This document shows positions 45,526-55,131 of a DNA stretch of 64,000 nt, piece by piece. The stretch lies in NCBI GenBank assembly GCA_014323675.1, contig JACONN010000002.1, positions 2,462,001-2,526,000 on the forward strand, given 5' to 3'. Every line of letters begins with the position of its first letter. Position 1 is the first letter of the stretch. A program made the translations under genes and the position numbers. Origin of the DNA: Hormoscilla sp. GM7CHS1pb. Its GTDB lineage: Bacteria; Cyanobacteriota; Cyanobacteriia; Cyanobacteriales; Desertifilaceae. Below the pieces are notes generated by a model. That model ran no database searches. It had not been told where the DNA came from and saw nothing but the letters and a program-made list of their open reading frames with translations.

Positions 45526-46907
45526 AGCTCGATCTCCACAGTTACTTGCAAGTTGGCAAAACGTTCGGCTTTTTGGCTAGCTTCGTCCAGTAGCACCCAC
45601 ACTTCTACAACCCGGGCGTCAATATTTGCCGCTGGATCGGAGTTGACGACGTTCTGACGCTGGACTTGCCAGCCAATGCGATCGATGTTTCCGTGCAGGG
45701 TTTCGGTTAGCGCTTCGCTAGTAATGGTGGCTTGTTGTCCCAATTGCACTTTGTGGATGTCGCTCTGGTAAACTTCCGCAATGGTGTACATTTGGTCAGT
45801 TTGTCCCAGTTCGGCAATACCATCGGCAGAAATGGGTTCCCCTGGACGAGTATGAATCTCTAGAACTCTTCCATTAATGGGCGATCGCGCGTGGGCTTGT
45901 TCTAAGTCTGCCCGGGCTTTCTCTACATCTGCTAAGGCGCTGTTGAGTTCGGCTCGTGCTACTCGAACGTCGGCGGGACGCACTTCGGCGATCGCTTCTA
46001 ATGCTGCCTTATTTTCAACCATCTGCCGTTCTAAGGTACGGCGGGTGCGCTCCAGGTTAGCCAAAGCTTCGTTGATTTGTTCCTGTCTAGAGGTGGCAAT
46101 GCGGTTGAGGTTGGCCCGTGCTTCTGCCAGTCGCTCTCGGGCCGTGGCAGCTTGCAAGCAGAAGCTATCCCGTTGAGAAGCAGATACAGCGCCATCAGCG
46201 TACAAACTTTGGTAGCGATCGCATTCTGTTTGCGCGTTTTCCAGTTCCGCTGCCAGGCGATGGATAGTGGCAGAAGTAGCGCTGATTTCTCCCTGCATCT
46301 GGGCTTTCAAACTGGCAACAGCGGCTTGTTGGGCCCTTATTTGCCCTTCTAACTCGGCGCCGAAATTGGCAATTGTTAAACTATCAAAATTCAAATCTCC
46401 TTCTAACTTGATACGGTCCGTGCCATGCTCAAAGCCGTAGATGGTATCCTGGCCCATGTCCGGGGCTAAGACAAAAGTATCCGCACCATCGCCTCCGTAA
46501 AGCGTGTCGTTTCCGTTACCCCCGGAGAGTCGATCGTCTCCATCTTGGCCATAGAGGGTATCGCTACCCCCTTCCCCATAGAGGCTGTCGTTGCCCCTGT
46601 ATCCGGAAAGTGTGTCGGCGTCTTCAGTGCCCGTGATGAGAGACGATACCGTAATATTAAATATATCTTCTGCCTCGCCATTCCCATCCGATGCAGTTAC
46701 CGTCACCGTATGAGTGCCCGAAGCCGCAGGCGTGGTAGCAGGCCTGCCACTGATCACCCCACTAGTGGAGTCAATAGTTAAACCGTCTGGCAAACCATTG
46801 GCGCTGTAGCTACTAATGTTGTTGTTGATGTCGCCGAAGTGAGCGCTGATATTGAGGCTGAAGCTTTGATTGGAAGTAGCATCCACGTCCTCAATCTCAG
46901 TTTCCAC
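45522..46907 (-). CDS. devB: Fusion of Ig/RTX repeat segment with the C-terminal half of DevB
   Basis: The open frame encodes an Ig-like (He_PIG) segment (NISAHFGDINNNISSYSA, LTIDSTSGVISGRP) and RTX calcium-binding nonapeptides (GGSDTLYGQDGDDRLSGGNG, GNDTLYGGDGADTFVL). At about 46375 it changes without a stop into DevB: a long periplasmic coiled coil (ELEGQIRAQQAAVASLKAQM onward), then the lipoyl/beta-barrel part INGRVLEIHTRPGEPISADG and VQLGQQATI. The membrane anchor and first lipoyl half of DevB are missing, so the fusion cannot work as a normal adaptor. Upstream LRR sequence belongs to the same broken gene. Confidence 0.8.
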   Translation of the reverse strand: METEIEDVDATSNQSFSLNISAHFGDINNNISSYSANGLPDGLTIDSTSGVISGRPATTPAASGTHTVTVTASDGNGEAEDIFNITVSSLITGTEDADTLSGYRGNDSLYGEGGSDTLYGQDGDDRLSGGNGNDTLYGGDGADTFVLAPDMGQDTIYGFEHGTDRIKLEGDLNFDSLTIANFGAELEGQIRAQQAAVASLKAQMQGEISATSATIHRLAAELENAQTECDRYQSLYADGAVSASQRDSFCLQAATARERLAEARANLNRIATSRQEQINEALANLERTRRTLERQMVENKAALEAIAEVRPADVRVARAELNSALADVEKARADLEQAHARSPINGRVLEIHTRPGEPISADGIAELGQTDQMYTIAEVYQSDIHKVQLGQQATITSEALTETLHGNIDRIGWQVQRQNVVNSDPAANIDARVVEVWVLLDEASQKAERFANLQVTVEIEL

Positions 46908-48729
46908 ATAGGGAGGGTTTCCTCCAGAAAGAGGTACCTTCCTAGGCGCTCTGTTAACTCAGAGGGGATCGGACCTCTCAGAGGGTTGTTGTACAGGTAG
47001 AGCCTTTGCAAACTGGTGAGGTCGTCTAACTCAGAGGGTATAGTACCGCTCAGGGAGTTATCGTTCAGGTAGAGACCTCGCAAACTGGTGAGGGAGCCTA
47101 ACTCAGATGGGATCGTACCGCTCAGGGAATTGGTGCTCATCCAGAGTTCTTGCAAATTGCTGAGGGAGCCTAACTCAGATGGGATCGTACCGCTCAGCTC
47201 AGGAGGAGAGTTCACGTTCAGCTTGAGGAATGTCAAATTGCTGAGGGAGCCTAACTCAGAGGGAATCGTACCGCCCAGGGAGTTGCGGTCCAGCCAGAGG
47301 TGTGTCAAATTGCCGAGGGAGCCTAACTCAGAGGGTATCGTACCGGTCAGGCCGCTGTAGCTCAGCTTGAGTTTTTGCAAACTGCTGAGGGAGCCTAACT
47401 CAGAGGGGATCGTACCGTTCAGTCCTCTGGATCTCAGATCGAGTTCCGTCACCCGTGAGTTCTCAACTGTCACCCAATCCCACCTGTTAACAACCATATC
47501 AAGGGGGAGACCGAACTCCTCATGGACGCTGATGTCTGTGAAATACCGTTGACGGCCGCCGATGCTACTATAGATAGTCTGAAGGGCTTGATAATCACTC
47601 GCATTGGTGAAGAAATATCCATCAAGCTTATGCGATACCCCAATATTAAATTTATCTGTTACGGAGCCTCCCGCATCATCCGATGCAGTTACCGTCACAA
47701 TAAAATTGCTCTCAGTAGACTCAGTAGCAGTAGGCTCAGTAGGGGTGCCACTGATCACCCCACTAGTGGAGTCAATAGTTAAACCGTCTGGCAAATTGCT
47801 GGCGCTGTAGTTACTAATGTTGTTGTTGATGTCGCGGAAGTGAGCGCTGATATTTTTTACTGAAGCTTTGATTGTAAACAGCAACCGCCACGTCCTCAAT
47901 CTCAGTTTCCACATAGGGAGGGTTTTCCAATTGTTTTTTCTTTGCTGGCAAAGACAAAGCCTCGACACTTGGGGGTATCGTGCCGTTAAGGTGGTTATCC
48001 TTCAGCCAGAGATTTTGCAACCTGGTGAGGTCGCCTAACTCAGAGGGTATAGTACCGCTCAGGTCGTTCTGCCACAGGAAGAGGTTTCGCAAACTGGTGA
48101 GGGTGCCTAACCAGGAAGGGATGGTACCGATCAGGGGGTTCGCGGACAAGCCGAGGGTTTGCAACCTGGTGAAAGAGCCTAACCAGGAAGGAATGGTACC
48201 GCACCGCACCGCTGAGGGAGTTGTTGTGTAGGCGGAGCATTGTCAAACTGCTGCTGAGAGAGGCTAACTCAGAGGGTATGGTACCGCTGAGGGAATTGTT
48301 GATCAGGTAAAGATCTTGCAATTGGCTGAGCGAACCCAACTCAGAGGGTATCGTACCGCTGAGGGAGTTTTTCCTCAGCCAGAGCACTTGCAAATTGCTG
48401 AGGGAGCCTAACTCAGAGGGGGTACCGGTCAGGAAGTTGTTGTTCAGTTTGAGCACTTGCAAACTGCTGAGCTCACCTAACTCAGAGGGTATCGTACCGC
48501 TGAGGGAGTTTTTGCCTAGCTCGATTTTCGTCACCCGTGAGTTCTCTACCGTTACCCCATGCCAACTATTAACAACATCAGCATCGGGGGGAGTTTCGCT
48601 GCTGACATTCCAGTTTTCATTATTCCCCCAATTAGGTCCACCAGTTTGGTTATACAGATCCTGGAGGACTGCATAATTATCGCGATCAAGTTTATTGGTT
48701 TCATTAGTTGGCATTTGTTTCTTCCTCAA
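46908..48729 (-). pseudogene. LRR/Ig surface-type protein gene, several frameshifts, upstream part of the devB fusion
   Basis: The ATG near 48714 starts MPTNETNKLDRDNYAVLQDLY, with the cap YNQTGGPNWGNNENWN and then plant-type leucine-rich repeats LSGTIPSELGSLSNLQVLWL. Frame changes occur at about 48205, 47960-47870 and 46910. After the first LRR block comes an Ig-like segment (LPDGLTIDSTSGVISGTP), a second cap (DYQALQTIYSSIGG) and a second LRR block, then the Ig-RTX part in 45522-46907. DNA of the two Ig segments is nearly identical (about 46750-46870 and 47757-47875). Probably a cell-surface or secreted protein originally; no signal peptide was found. Confidence 0.75.
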
Positions 48730-48929
48730 AAAATAAGTTATTCTAAGTTATTCATTGTATTGGGTCTCGCCGGCTCTGATGGCCAGCAATCAAGATATTT
48801 GACCCACAAGCTATCTTACACTATTTTACGTTCCCGACAGCCATTTTTGGTAATTTCTCCGCAAAAATGCCTATCGAGGGTAAATCACAAGGCTTCTTTT
48901 GGCCAATTTTGGCTAATTTGGCTTTTCAT

Positions 48930-49906
48930 CATCTCTGGGTTTCGCCGGTTCCTTTCGATGTTACCACCACCCTCAGGCGGTGGCCTGCTTGCCCTAATTA
49001 AACTAAGCCAGCCCGTCGCCGGGCCGACTCGTCTTCAAAACCGGACATGAGACTTTCACCTCATCCGGCTCCTTGGTTTCCCTATCCCGGCTTTTCCGGG
49101 TGCGGCCTTCTATACTCGTTGGGCCGCTCTGTAGATACGCTTTTGCAGCTTGAATACTTCCCGCTCTAGCTTGCGCCAGGGGACCGCATTCCAGTCATAT
49201 ACTTTCCTGTTGGATGTACTCCGTGACATATTGACTGCTACTAACCTCCACACTTTTGGTTAACCATGAGGGCGTCAGCTCTATCCCGCCCATTACAGGC
49301 GCTCATTTGCTTCTCCACTCAATCTCTCCCAGTTGCGACCTGCTAATGGTTTGCAGATTTTACGCCTTTGGTGGCTACTCAGCTCTCATATCACTGAGAG
49401 TACGTCAACTGGTTTACCTCGTTCCTGTAGATGATTGGTTGTGACCTTAGAGAATGACCTTACGCCGGGTTTATTGTCAGTGCTTGTTGGTCAGTAACTC
49501 GACCTGCCAACGACCATTATCCTTTCCCTTTTGGGCCAGTGTATAAGCCTTATTCCACTGGTTTCCTGTGACGACGCTGCATCATTTCGCTTTATGCTCC
49601 TCATAGTCACTTGCTTGACGTTGACCAGTTTAGGCTACCAGTCATTAACGCCTTCTCACCCCGCTTTACGGATTGATGCCATCGCGTCCGGGAGCACCCT
49701 TTCGTTTCCAGAGCGCCCACCCATGTCGTTGCCTGCTGGCGAACGACAGGGTGGGCGCTCTCGGAAACGACCCTGTCATGTCGCTCCCGCGCATGACATG
49801 GGTGGGTGTCTCCGGACGCGAAGCTACCGTAGGGGTGATGCTTTTACCCCTGCACTTAGGGGAGAGGGACTTGCACCCTCATCATCTCTGAGTTTCGCCA
49901 GTTCCT
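48930..49906 (-). mobile_element. ORF-deleted type 1 group II intron, copy C, with intron remnant
   Basis: The 3-prime end (TTTAAT) is at about 48993. RT codons 1-38 lie at about 49222-49106 with exactly the same internal deletion as copies A and B at 4.5-6.3 kb. The 5-prime side is cut at 49906 by IS1-like sequence. Beyond the 3-prime end, 48992-48930 is domain I of another type 1 intron (TAGGGCAAGCAGGCCACCG ... AGAGATGATGA), so this copy also sits in a domain I target. A second palindromic element is inserted in the intron palindrome at about 49698-49771. Confidence 0.8.
49698..49771. repeat. Palindromic mini-element inserted inside another palindromic element
   Basis: The intron copies normally carry CGTCCGGGAGCACCCACCCTG. 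Here that palindrome is interrupted after GGGAGCACCC by a TCGTTTCCAGAGCGCCCACC ... GGGCGCTCTCGGAAACGA element. It records two successive insertions. Confidence 0.75.
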
Positions 49907-49949
49907 TTTTTCGTCTCCGTTGCCGTCATTTTGCCCGAAGGCTTCGCCC

Positions 49950-50310
49950 CTCCATAACAAAAAGCAAAAACATAAGTGTAAAGACTGTGGCAGGCAATTT
50001 GTTGAAAACCCTACCAATAAAACGATATCATCAGAAACAAAAAAGAAAATAGATGGCCTTTTACTTGAGAGAATTTCTTGAGCTGGAATTGCACGTCAAG
50101 TTGGAGTTTCCAAAACTTTGCTCCAAGATTATGTTAATAAAAAATCTGCGGAAACTCCGCGTGAGATAAAGGTTTTAGACAAGCCAAAAGGGAAAATGAC
50201 TATTGAATGTGATGAAATGTGGTCTTTTGTGGAGAATAAAGAAAATAAGCAATGGATTTGGTTAGCGTTAGATACAAAAACTAGAGAAATAGTTGGAGTT
50301 TATGTGGGCG
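49950..50310 (+). pseudogene. IS1-family transposase remnant
   Basis: The frame reads a zinc-finger-like HKCKDCGRQFVENPTNKTIS, a helix-turn-helix GIARQVGVSKTLLQDYVN, and the start of the DDE domain TIECDEMWSFVENKENKQWIW and LALDTKTREIVGVYVGD. It contains an in-frame TGA at 50079-50081. It is joined at about 50311 to a reversed group II intron fragment, losing the rest of the catalytic domain. Confidence 0.8.
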
Positions 50311-50505
50311 ACTTAGGCTATCAGTTATCCTACATTTAAGTCCTTGCTCCGCACCGAGGTGATGTTACTCCTCAGCACTAAGGACCGGTGTCACCCCCGT
50401 ACCTGGGGGAGGGGAATTAAACCCCCATGAGTACCAAAGTTATCCGGCTAATGGAACCGGACCCGACTTTTACCATTGCTGATTTACGCCGGAACGAATC
50501 GCACC
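50311..50505 (-). mobile_element. 5-prime fragment of a type 2 group II intron
   Basis: The 5-prime end GTGCGATTCGTTCCGGCG is at 50505. The fragment runs to about 50311 (CTACATTTAAGTCC region) where IS1 sequence begins. Only the start of domain I is present. Confidence 0.75.
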
Positions 50506-50801
50506 TCCCCGTACCAACTGACGCATGACCACACCCAAATTAATTGCGGTTTGTATTGAAGTCCTTATGGGTTACGATCGGGAACTACAGGCGGGGGCTA
50601 TTGCTACGGCATCACAAGGAAGGCTAAGAATTCGCAGTAATTGAAGTTAGTTGTAGTAGAGGAGGTGAGGGTGGCATTAATTTTTACGGTGGAAAACCTC
50701 ATGCAGATGTGGATAAGCAGCGTTTGATTTAATAAACGCGCCTTGTGAAAAATCTGCTTATATCCTTTTTCCCTTTCCCAATTTCCATACCCCGGCAATT
50801 C
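50506..50801. other. Intergenic region
   Basis: No gene is supported; nothing structured was recognised. Confidence 0.3.
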
Positions 50802-51971
50802 CTATTTACCCTGGGATTCACAACCATAACCAGCAGCCTTTTGCAGTATGAAAGTCGCTAAAATAGGGCTAATCAGCAGAATCAGCAACATCCTGGTCAT
50901 CTGCATCGCTAGCACTAACCCAGAATCACCACCCAGCTGGATAACAGTAGCTATCATGGCAGTTATCCCTCCAGGAGTGCAACCTAACACGGAGGTCATT
51001 GTATCAACTTGCGTGACCAGATGAAACTCATATCCCACTCCCAGGCAAATCAGAATCAATACTATCACCAAAGCTACCTCCAGCAAAACCGCTTTGAAAA
51101 GTTTGCGGGTGGTTTCCCAGTCAAACTTGAGACCAACGGAGAGTCCCACTAGCAGCAGTCCTGCTGAGAAAAAGACATCGGGCATCTGTAACTGCTGTGG
51201 CAGGGTCCAAACTGCGACTAGCCCTGCCAGAAAGGGACCTAAGAACATCTTTGCGGGCAGGCGTAACCAGCGTCCCCCCCAAATTCCCAAGCCGCCGCAG
51301 GCAACTAGGACCAATAGGTTCAACCAGATTACTAGGTGGCTTTCTGTTGGTATGGTTGTTACAGATGGGGCGATGGCGTCGATGGGAAAAAATAAGCTAG
51401 CTAGAGTTGGTATGATTAAGCTTACTAGCAACACCCGTATATACTGAAGTAGGGCAACTGCGATCGCGTCAGCCCCCATTTCTTCACTCATGGCCACCAG
51501 ACTATGACTGGCACCAGGGATAGAACCCAAAAAACCCGTAGCCCAATCAATACCAGCCCAGCGCCATAACAGGTAGCCGTTGCACAAACTCAGGCTGCCC
51601 GTGATTATAATACATAGCAGTAGCGGTAGGGCATAAGTTGTTGCCCTTGCCAATGTCTGGTAGTCAAAGCCCGCAGCAGTGGCGATCGCAATTACTGCTT
51701 GCCCCACGCTCATAAAAGCTGCTGGTAGCGGTTGGGGGTTACCCTGGATCAGAGCATAGGCAATTCCCACCACCAGGGGACCGATTAGCCAACCTACCGG
51801 AACATGCAGCCAGTTGCATAGTAAGCCTGCTACAATGGCAACTGCTAGCTGCGTGCTAATTTTTGCGATCTGTGGTATACTATCCCATCGCCTTGGATGT
51901 GATGCTATCAATATGGCCAACAGATGCCGATTAGCTTCAAGCTTCATAGCCGATTTTCCCAACCACACCAT
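50802..51971 (-). CDS. AbrB-family (duplicated) membrane protein
   Basis: The 389-residue, highly hydrophobic protein has about ten transmembrane helices in two related halves: VAGLLCNWLHVPVGWLIGPLVVGI and GGRWLRLPAKMFLGPFLAGLVAVW (each given in part) each carry the W-(L/M)-(I/F)-GP(L/F) motif of the AbrB duplication domain. GSIPGASHSLVAMSEEMGAD and GCTPGGITAMIATVIQLGGD are the paired substrate-site loops. Members are putative transporters or regulators (COG3180), often called ammonia monooxygenase-like in error. Intact; start ATG at 51971 or 51945. Confidence 0.85.
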   Translation of the reverse strand: MVWLGKSAMKLEANRHLLAILIASHPRRWDSIPQIAKISTQLAVAIVAGLLCNWLHVPVGWLIGPLVVGIAYALIQGNPQPLPAAFMSVGQAVIAIATAAGFDYQTLARATTYALPLLLCIIITGSLSLCNGYLLWRWAGIDWATGFLGSIPGASHSLVAMSEEMGADAIAVALLQYIRVLLVSLIIPTLASLFFPIDAIAPSVTTIPTESHLVIWLNLLVLVACGGLGIWGGRWLRLPAKMFLGPFLAGLVAVWTLPQQLQMPDVFFSAGLLLVGLSVGLKFDWETTRKLFKAVLLEVALVIVLILICLGVGYEFHLVTQVDTMTSVLGCTPGGITAMIATVIQLGGDSGLVLAMQMTRMLLILLISPILATFILQKAAGYGCESQGK

Positions 51972-52151
51972 TGCTCATACTCTACAGATAATCTTCACCC
52001 AACCGCCTCGAATAATTTTCTCAATCTACTTATGAATATTAGCAGGATATCTTCAAAAAAATGTATCTGGTAATAAATTAATCAAGCAATGTCCTCAAAA
52101 AAACGTCTCCGAAGCAGCAGGTAAGTTAAGATAAGGAGGAAAGGAGCGATC

Positions 52152-52367
52152 GTGCTCAGAAAAATAACTGGAAGTAATGGCGAACTGTATGGTGTTTATT
52201 ATGTCGTGTTCGGTTCTCTAGCAGGATATGACCGGTTAGTGAAGGAGTATTTATGGTCCGGTCCCTACGATCGCCTGAAAACGGCAGTTAATCAAGCTCA
52301 GGAACTAAGTCGTTCTCACCAGAATGATAACTCCTTCGTAGTCAGAAAGTATAAAGATGAAACATGA
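52152..52367 (+). CDS. Small hypothetical protein
   Basis: The 71-residue frame starts at a GTG (52152) after AAGGAGGAAAGGAGCGATC, a strong ribosome-binding region. It encodes LRKITGSNGELYGVYYVVFG and YLWSGPYDRLKTAVNQAQEL. It overlaps the next damaged frame by 11 bases. No family was recognised. Confidence 0.5.
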   Translation: MLRKITGSNGELYGVYYVVFGSLAGYDRLVKEYLWSGPYDRLKTAVNQAQELSRSHQNDNSFVVRKYKDET

Positions 52368-52906
52368 GTTGCTGAGGGGCAGAAAATCTATGCAGCAAAG
52401 TAATTATGAAATCTATGGCCAAGCGGATTTTAATCAGCCGAGTTATTATCCCTTAAATCAGTCGGTAGACGGGAAGCAATATCTAATTCGGAGTACGGTT
52501 CTTCGTCGGATGGGTGACGAACAGGGAGCAAAGGAAGACTCCCTCAAAGCTAATGCCCTGAGGACCGCTCAGATGTTCGATCGGTGTCTTCCGCATGCCG
52601 AGTCCTTCAGGACAAGAGCATGCGGAAGACGCCGCAGGGCTAACGAAGCGTTGCAACAGAACCCGGCGGGATGCCAATGCTTACCTCACACGTGCTCGCG
52701 CAAATATGATGTTACAGGACTACGAAGAGGCGATCGCCGATACCAGTCAAGCCATCCTCAAACCAAACTTTCCCGCAGCCATACCCAAAACAGCAAGATG
52801 TTTATTCCCTGGGATAAAAATTGTTAATTGCATGACATCGATCGGGGCAGAGTGGTATGAATTATCTATGAGAGAATACCGAGCAGCAATTCTATATTAC
52901 CAATAA
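52357..52906 (+). pseudogene. TPR-protein remnant with palindromic insert
   Basis: The first frame has MQQSNYEIYGQADFNQPSYY and RMGDEQGAKEDSLKANALRT. A hairpin GTCTTCCGCATGC ... GCATGCGGAAGAC (about 52587-52628) follows, and the sequence then continues in another frame with the TPR-like DANAYLTRARANMMLQDYEEAIADTSQAIL (in parts). The TPR motif suggests a protein-interaction gene, now disrupted. Function unknown. Confidence 0.55.
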
Positions 52907-53450
52907 AATGTTCTCCAGCCTCAATATAAACAGTATTTGCTTCTAATTTGAGAAATTGCCAGAGACTTCCTGTTGTCACTCCACCATAAATACAAGGAAT
53001 ATTATTCTGCTTCTGTTCGTTAAAGATTTGAGCAGCGATCGTTTCCGCAATGCACTGAGGGATTGCCGATTGCAGATTATCATTTTTGGCCTCAACTATC
53101 GTAGCAACAGGTGCCGTAACTTCCAACTGTCTAGGGGAATGACTGATGAGAAAATCACATCTACCGTTTAATCCTTTTTCTTTATCTATATTAAAATCTC
53201 TTCCTGAAAATAAGCTGATTTGCCGTTGAAAAATTTTCCTGATTTCAATTAAAACTGGAGCCACAATCATCTCCGATCACGCTTTCTCTGTATTTATTTC
53301 TAAAGCCAGAGGAATATTTTCTGCTAGAACCTCTTTCAAAATTGTACTAGTATTGACAGGTTCTACTGCCGGAAACAATTCTACTCTTTCCTGAATAATC
53401 AGGTTAAATTTATTTTCCAGTTCTGTCAGGGTAAAATCACTGTAAGACAT
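52866..53450 (-). pseudogene. PD-(D/E)XK-type nuclease-like protein with in-frame stop
   Basis: The ATG at 53450 starts MSYSDFTLTELENKFNLIIQ. An in-frame TGA at 53279-53277 follows EINTEKA, and the same frame continues as SEMIVAPVLIEIRKIF, with GRCDFLISHSP and TIVEAKNDNL providing the D-x(n)-E-x-K site. Related cyanobacterial proteins have Arg at the stop position, so CGA to TGA is likely. It is convergent with the TPR remnant, overlapping its end. Confidence 0.7.
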
Positions 53451-53601
53451 AGTTTTATTGTCAGTTAGATTTGGTAAGTTATGCAATTTTAGGCAACAGT
53501 TCGGTCGCAAATTTTTAGATAAATTTATAACAGTCACGATGGCAACAGCATACTTACTTGTTTTAAGTGAGTATGCTGTAGAAAAAACTGCCAATATCTC
53601 C

Positions 53602-54528
53602 CTACCCTTCCCCTACCACTTCCTGAATCCGCTTTACGGTCAATTTCAGCCGGAATTCTTCTGTTGCTTTTTGCTTTTCAACGGCAGTATTGAATGTCTC
53701 AATGCAGAGATTCATCCGCTTGATAAACTCTTGAGTAGTCATAGCCTCAATGTAGGCGAACAATTCAGCAGGACTCCCGAAGTCGCAGTAGTCCAAGAAA
53801 CTACCCTCGGGGAAATCCTCATAGATAGCATTCCCCTGACCGTAGTAGATGGGCAAACATCCTCCTGAGATTGCATCCCATATTTTCTCACTGCAGTAGT
53901 ATTCCCAAGTCGTATTCTCGAAGGCAAGATTGAAGTTATAGCCTTGGAGTATTTTTAGCTTCTTATTTCTCCAATTCCCACGGCGAGATTCCCCCTTCCT
54001 AATCTCCAAGGGCCAGTCCATACCATAAACATCCACTACTCCCATCCGATGTCCTTCTAAGGCAATCTGGGTACGCAGATAACACAAGTCAAGTTCCCTC
54101 CCCTGATGTTTTCGGCTCCATTTCCGACGATTGTTTCGGTAATTCATCAAGGCCACTACTCTACGATGATTGAACTCAAAATTAGTTATGGGCAATAGGT
54201 TAACATCCTTAGGCACCCAATAGTAATTATGTGTGAAGATACCTGTGTAGACATTGAGAATGTGTAACTTGGGCAGCAATGGGTAATGCACGACACTCGT
54301 AAAATGCCTGTCAAGTAGAGGTTCATCCGTCCAGAGTAAATACTTCTTTCACGTACCATGTTTGAGCATCAGGGGCAACATCCGCTTGAGAGTAGCTGAG
54401 ATAATCAACTCAGCTGTAGACTCATCAGATACTACAATCCCCTCGCTTTCTAAGGCACGCAGACCATAGTCTTTAATAAAATTTAAATATCGCAAGTAAG
54501 ATCCTCCGATTGGCAAAATTTTGATCAT
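53602..54528 (-). pseudogene. GT10-family fucosyltransferase-like gene with in-frame stop
   Basis: The ATG at 54528 starts MIKILPIGGSYLRYLNFIKD. An in-frame TGA at 54351-54349 follows KHGT. The frame continues KKYLLWTDEPLLDRHFTS and reaches the GT10 acceptor/donor motif NFNLAFENTTWEYYCSEKIWDAISGGCLPIYYG (given here only as family signature FENT, SEKIWDA, GCLPIYYG). Such enzymes transfer fucose from GDP-fucose to surface glycans. Without the stop the 308-residue protein would be of normal size. Confidence 0.8.
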
Positions 54529-54584
54529 GGTTCAGTGGATATGTATTTCCTTACAAAAATTAATCACAGGCAATGATATCTCGA

Positions 54585-54721
54585 GGCACTGGTTCAGTCT
54601 AATTAAAAGGATCGCCTGAAACCCTCACCCAGTAAGGGATATAGCTGTTTTATCCTCTATGGCAGAAACACCTGCTCTGTAAGGGTTTCAGCAGTTTTGT
54701 TAATCAAACTGAACCAGTGCC
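54585..54721. repeat. MITE-like element with GGCACTGGTTCAGT ends
   Basis: GGCACTGGTTCAGTCTAATTAA at the left and its near complement TTAATCAAACTGAACCAGTG at the right enclose a smaller hairpin (CTGAAACCCT/AGGGTTTCAG). The ends resemble IS6-type termini (GGCACTG). A solitary left end recurs at about 54797 and is followed by a different sequence. Confidence 0.65.
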
Positions 54722-54839
54722 GAAGCAAGTGGACAAGCGCTCCGGAGCCGCTGACTCGATCTTAACCTATTCCTAGCTTAGTGGACTTGCGGCACTGGTG
54801 GCACTGGTTCAGTCTAATTAAAAGGATCGTAACCTAGTT

Positions 54840-54965
54840 CCTTTTGGGAAGCTGGTCGCCGTGGCGTAATCAAGACTACTAGTTCCGGTTATTTCCTATT
54901 ATCATCGTACTACGTTAGCATATCCCGGACATTACTCCAAGCTTTAGCTTCTTAGGAAGTTGCTC
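54840..54965 (-). mobile_element. Internal fragment of a type 2 group II intron
   Basis: The region GTTAGCATATCCCGGACATT and AAGCTTTAGCTTCTTAGGA matches the 33590-33615 and 14670-14720 parts of the type 2 introns. No intron end is present. Confidence 0.55.
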
Positions 54966-55131
54966 AATATGTTGGTGGGGAGTGATTTCCACACGAGAGT
55001 AGCTCCTGCAGCTTTTTAAACAGGAGCTGATGTCGCACTTAATGAGTCTGTCCTTTATAACAAGGAGCTGTAACACCCTTGGTGCTTAGGTGGAAACTAC
55101 ACAAGCGAGACTTGGAGTCAATGGTTTATGT

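Larger units (their letters stand above)
54529..55131. other. Intergenic region holding a MITE and intron debris
   Basis: No gene. It holds a 137-bp inverted-repeat element (54585-54721), a second half copy near 54797, a fragment of type 2 group II intron (about 54840-54965), and a segment with TAACAAGGAGCTGTAACACC before the IS66 genes. Confidence 0.5.

Noticed and set aside
42452..48729. All frameshifts are sequencing errors
   Set aside because: Housekeeping genes at 10-13 kb, 21-25 kb and 39-41 kb are intact at the same reading depth by eye, whereas damage is clustered with mobile elements; regional decay fits better, although individual sites such as lysK and recR remain open.
49950..54528. 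TGA recoding (Trp or selenocysteine) in this genome
   Set aside because: Many intact genes here end normally at TGA (for example the RNase gene at 13177 and the response regulator at 24933), and the interrupted genes lie in a decayed region, so nonsense mutation is simpler.
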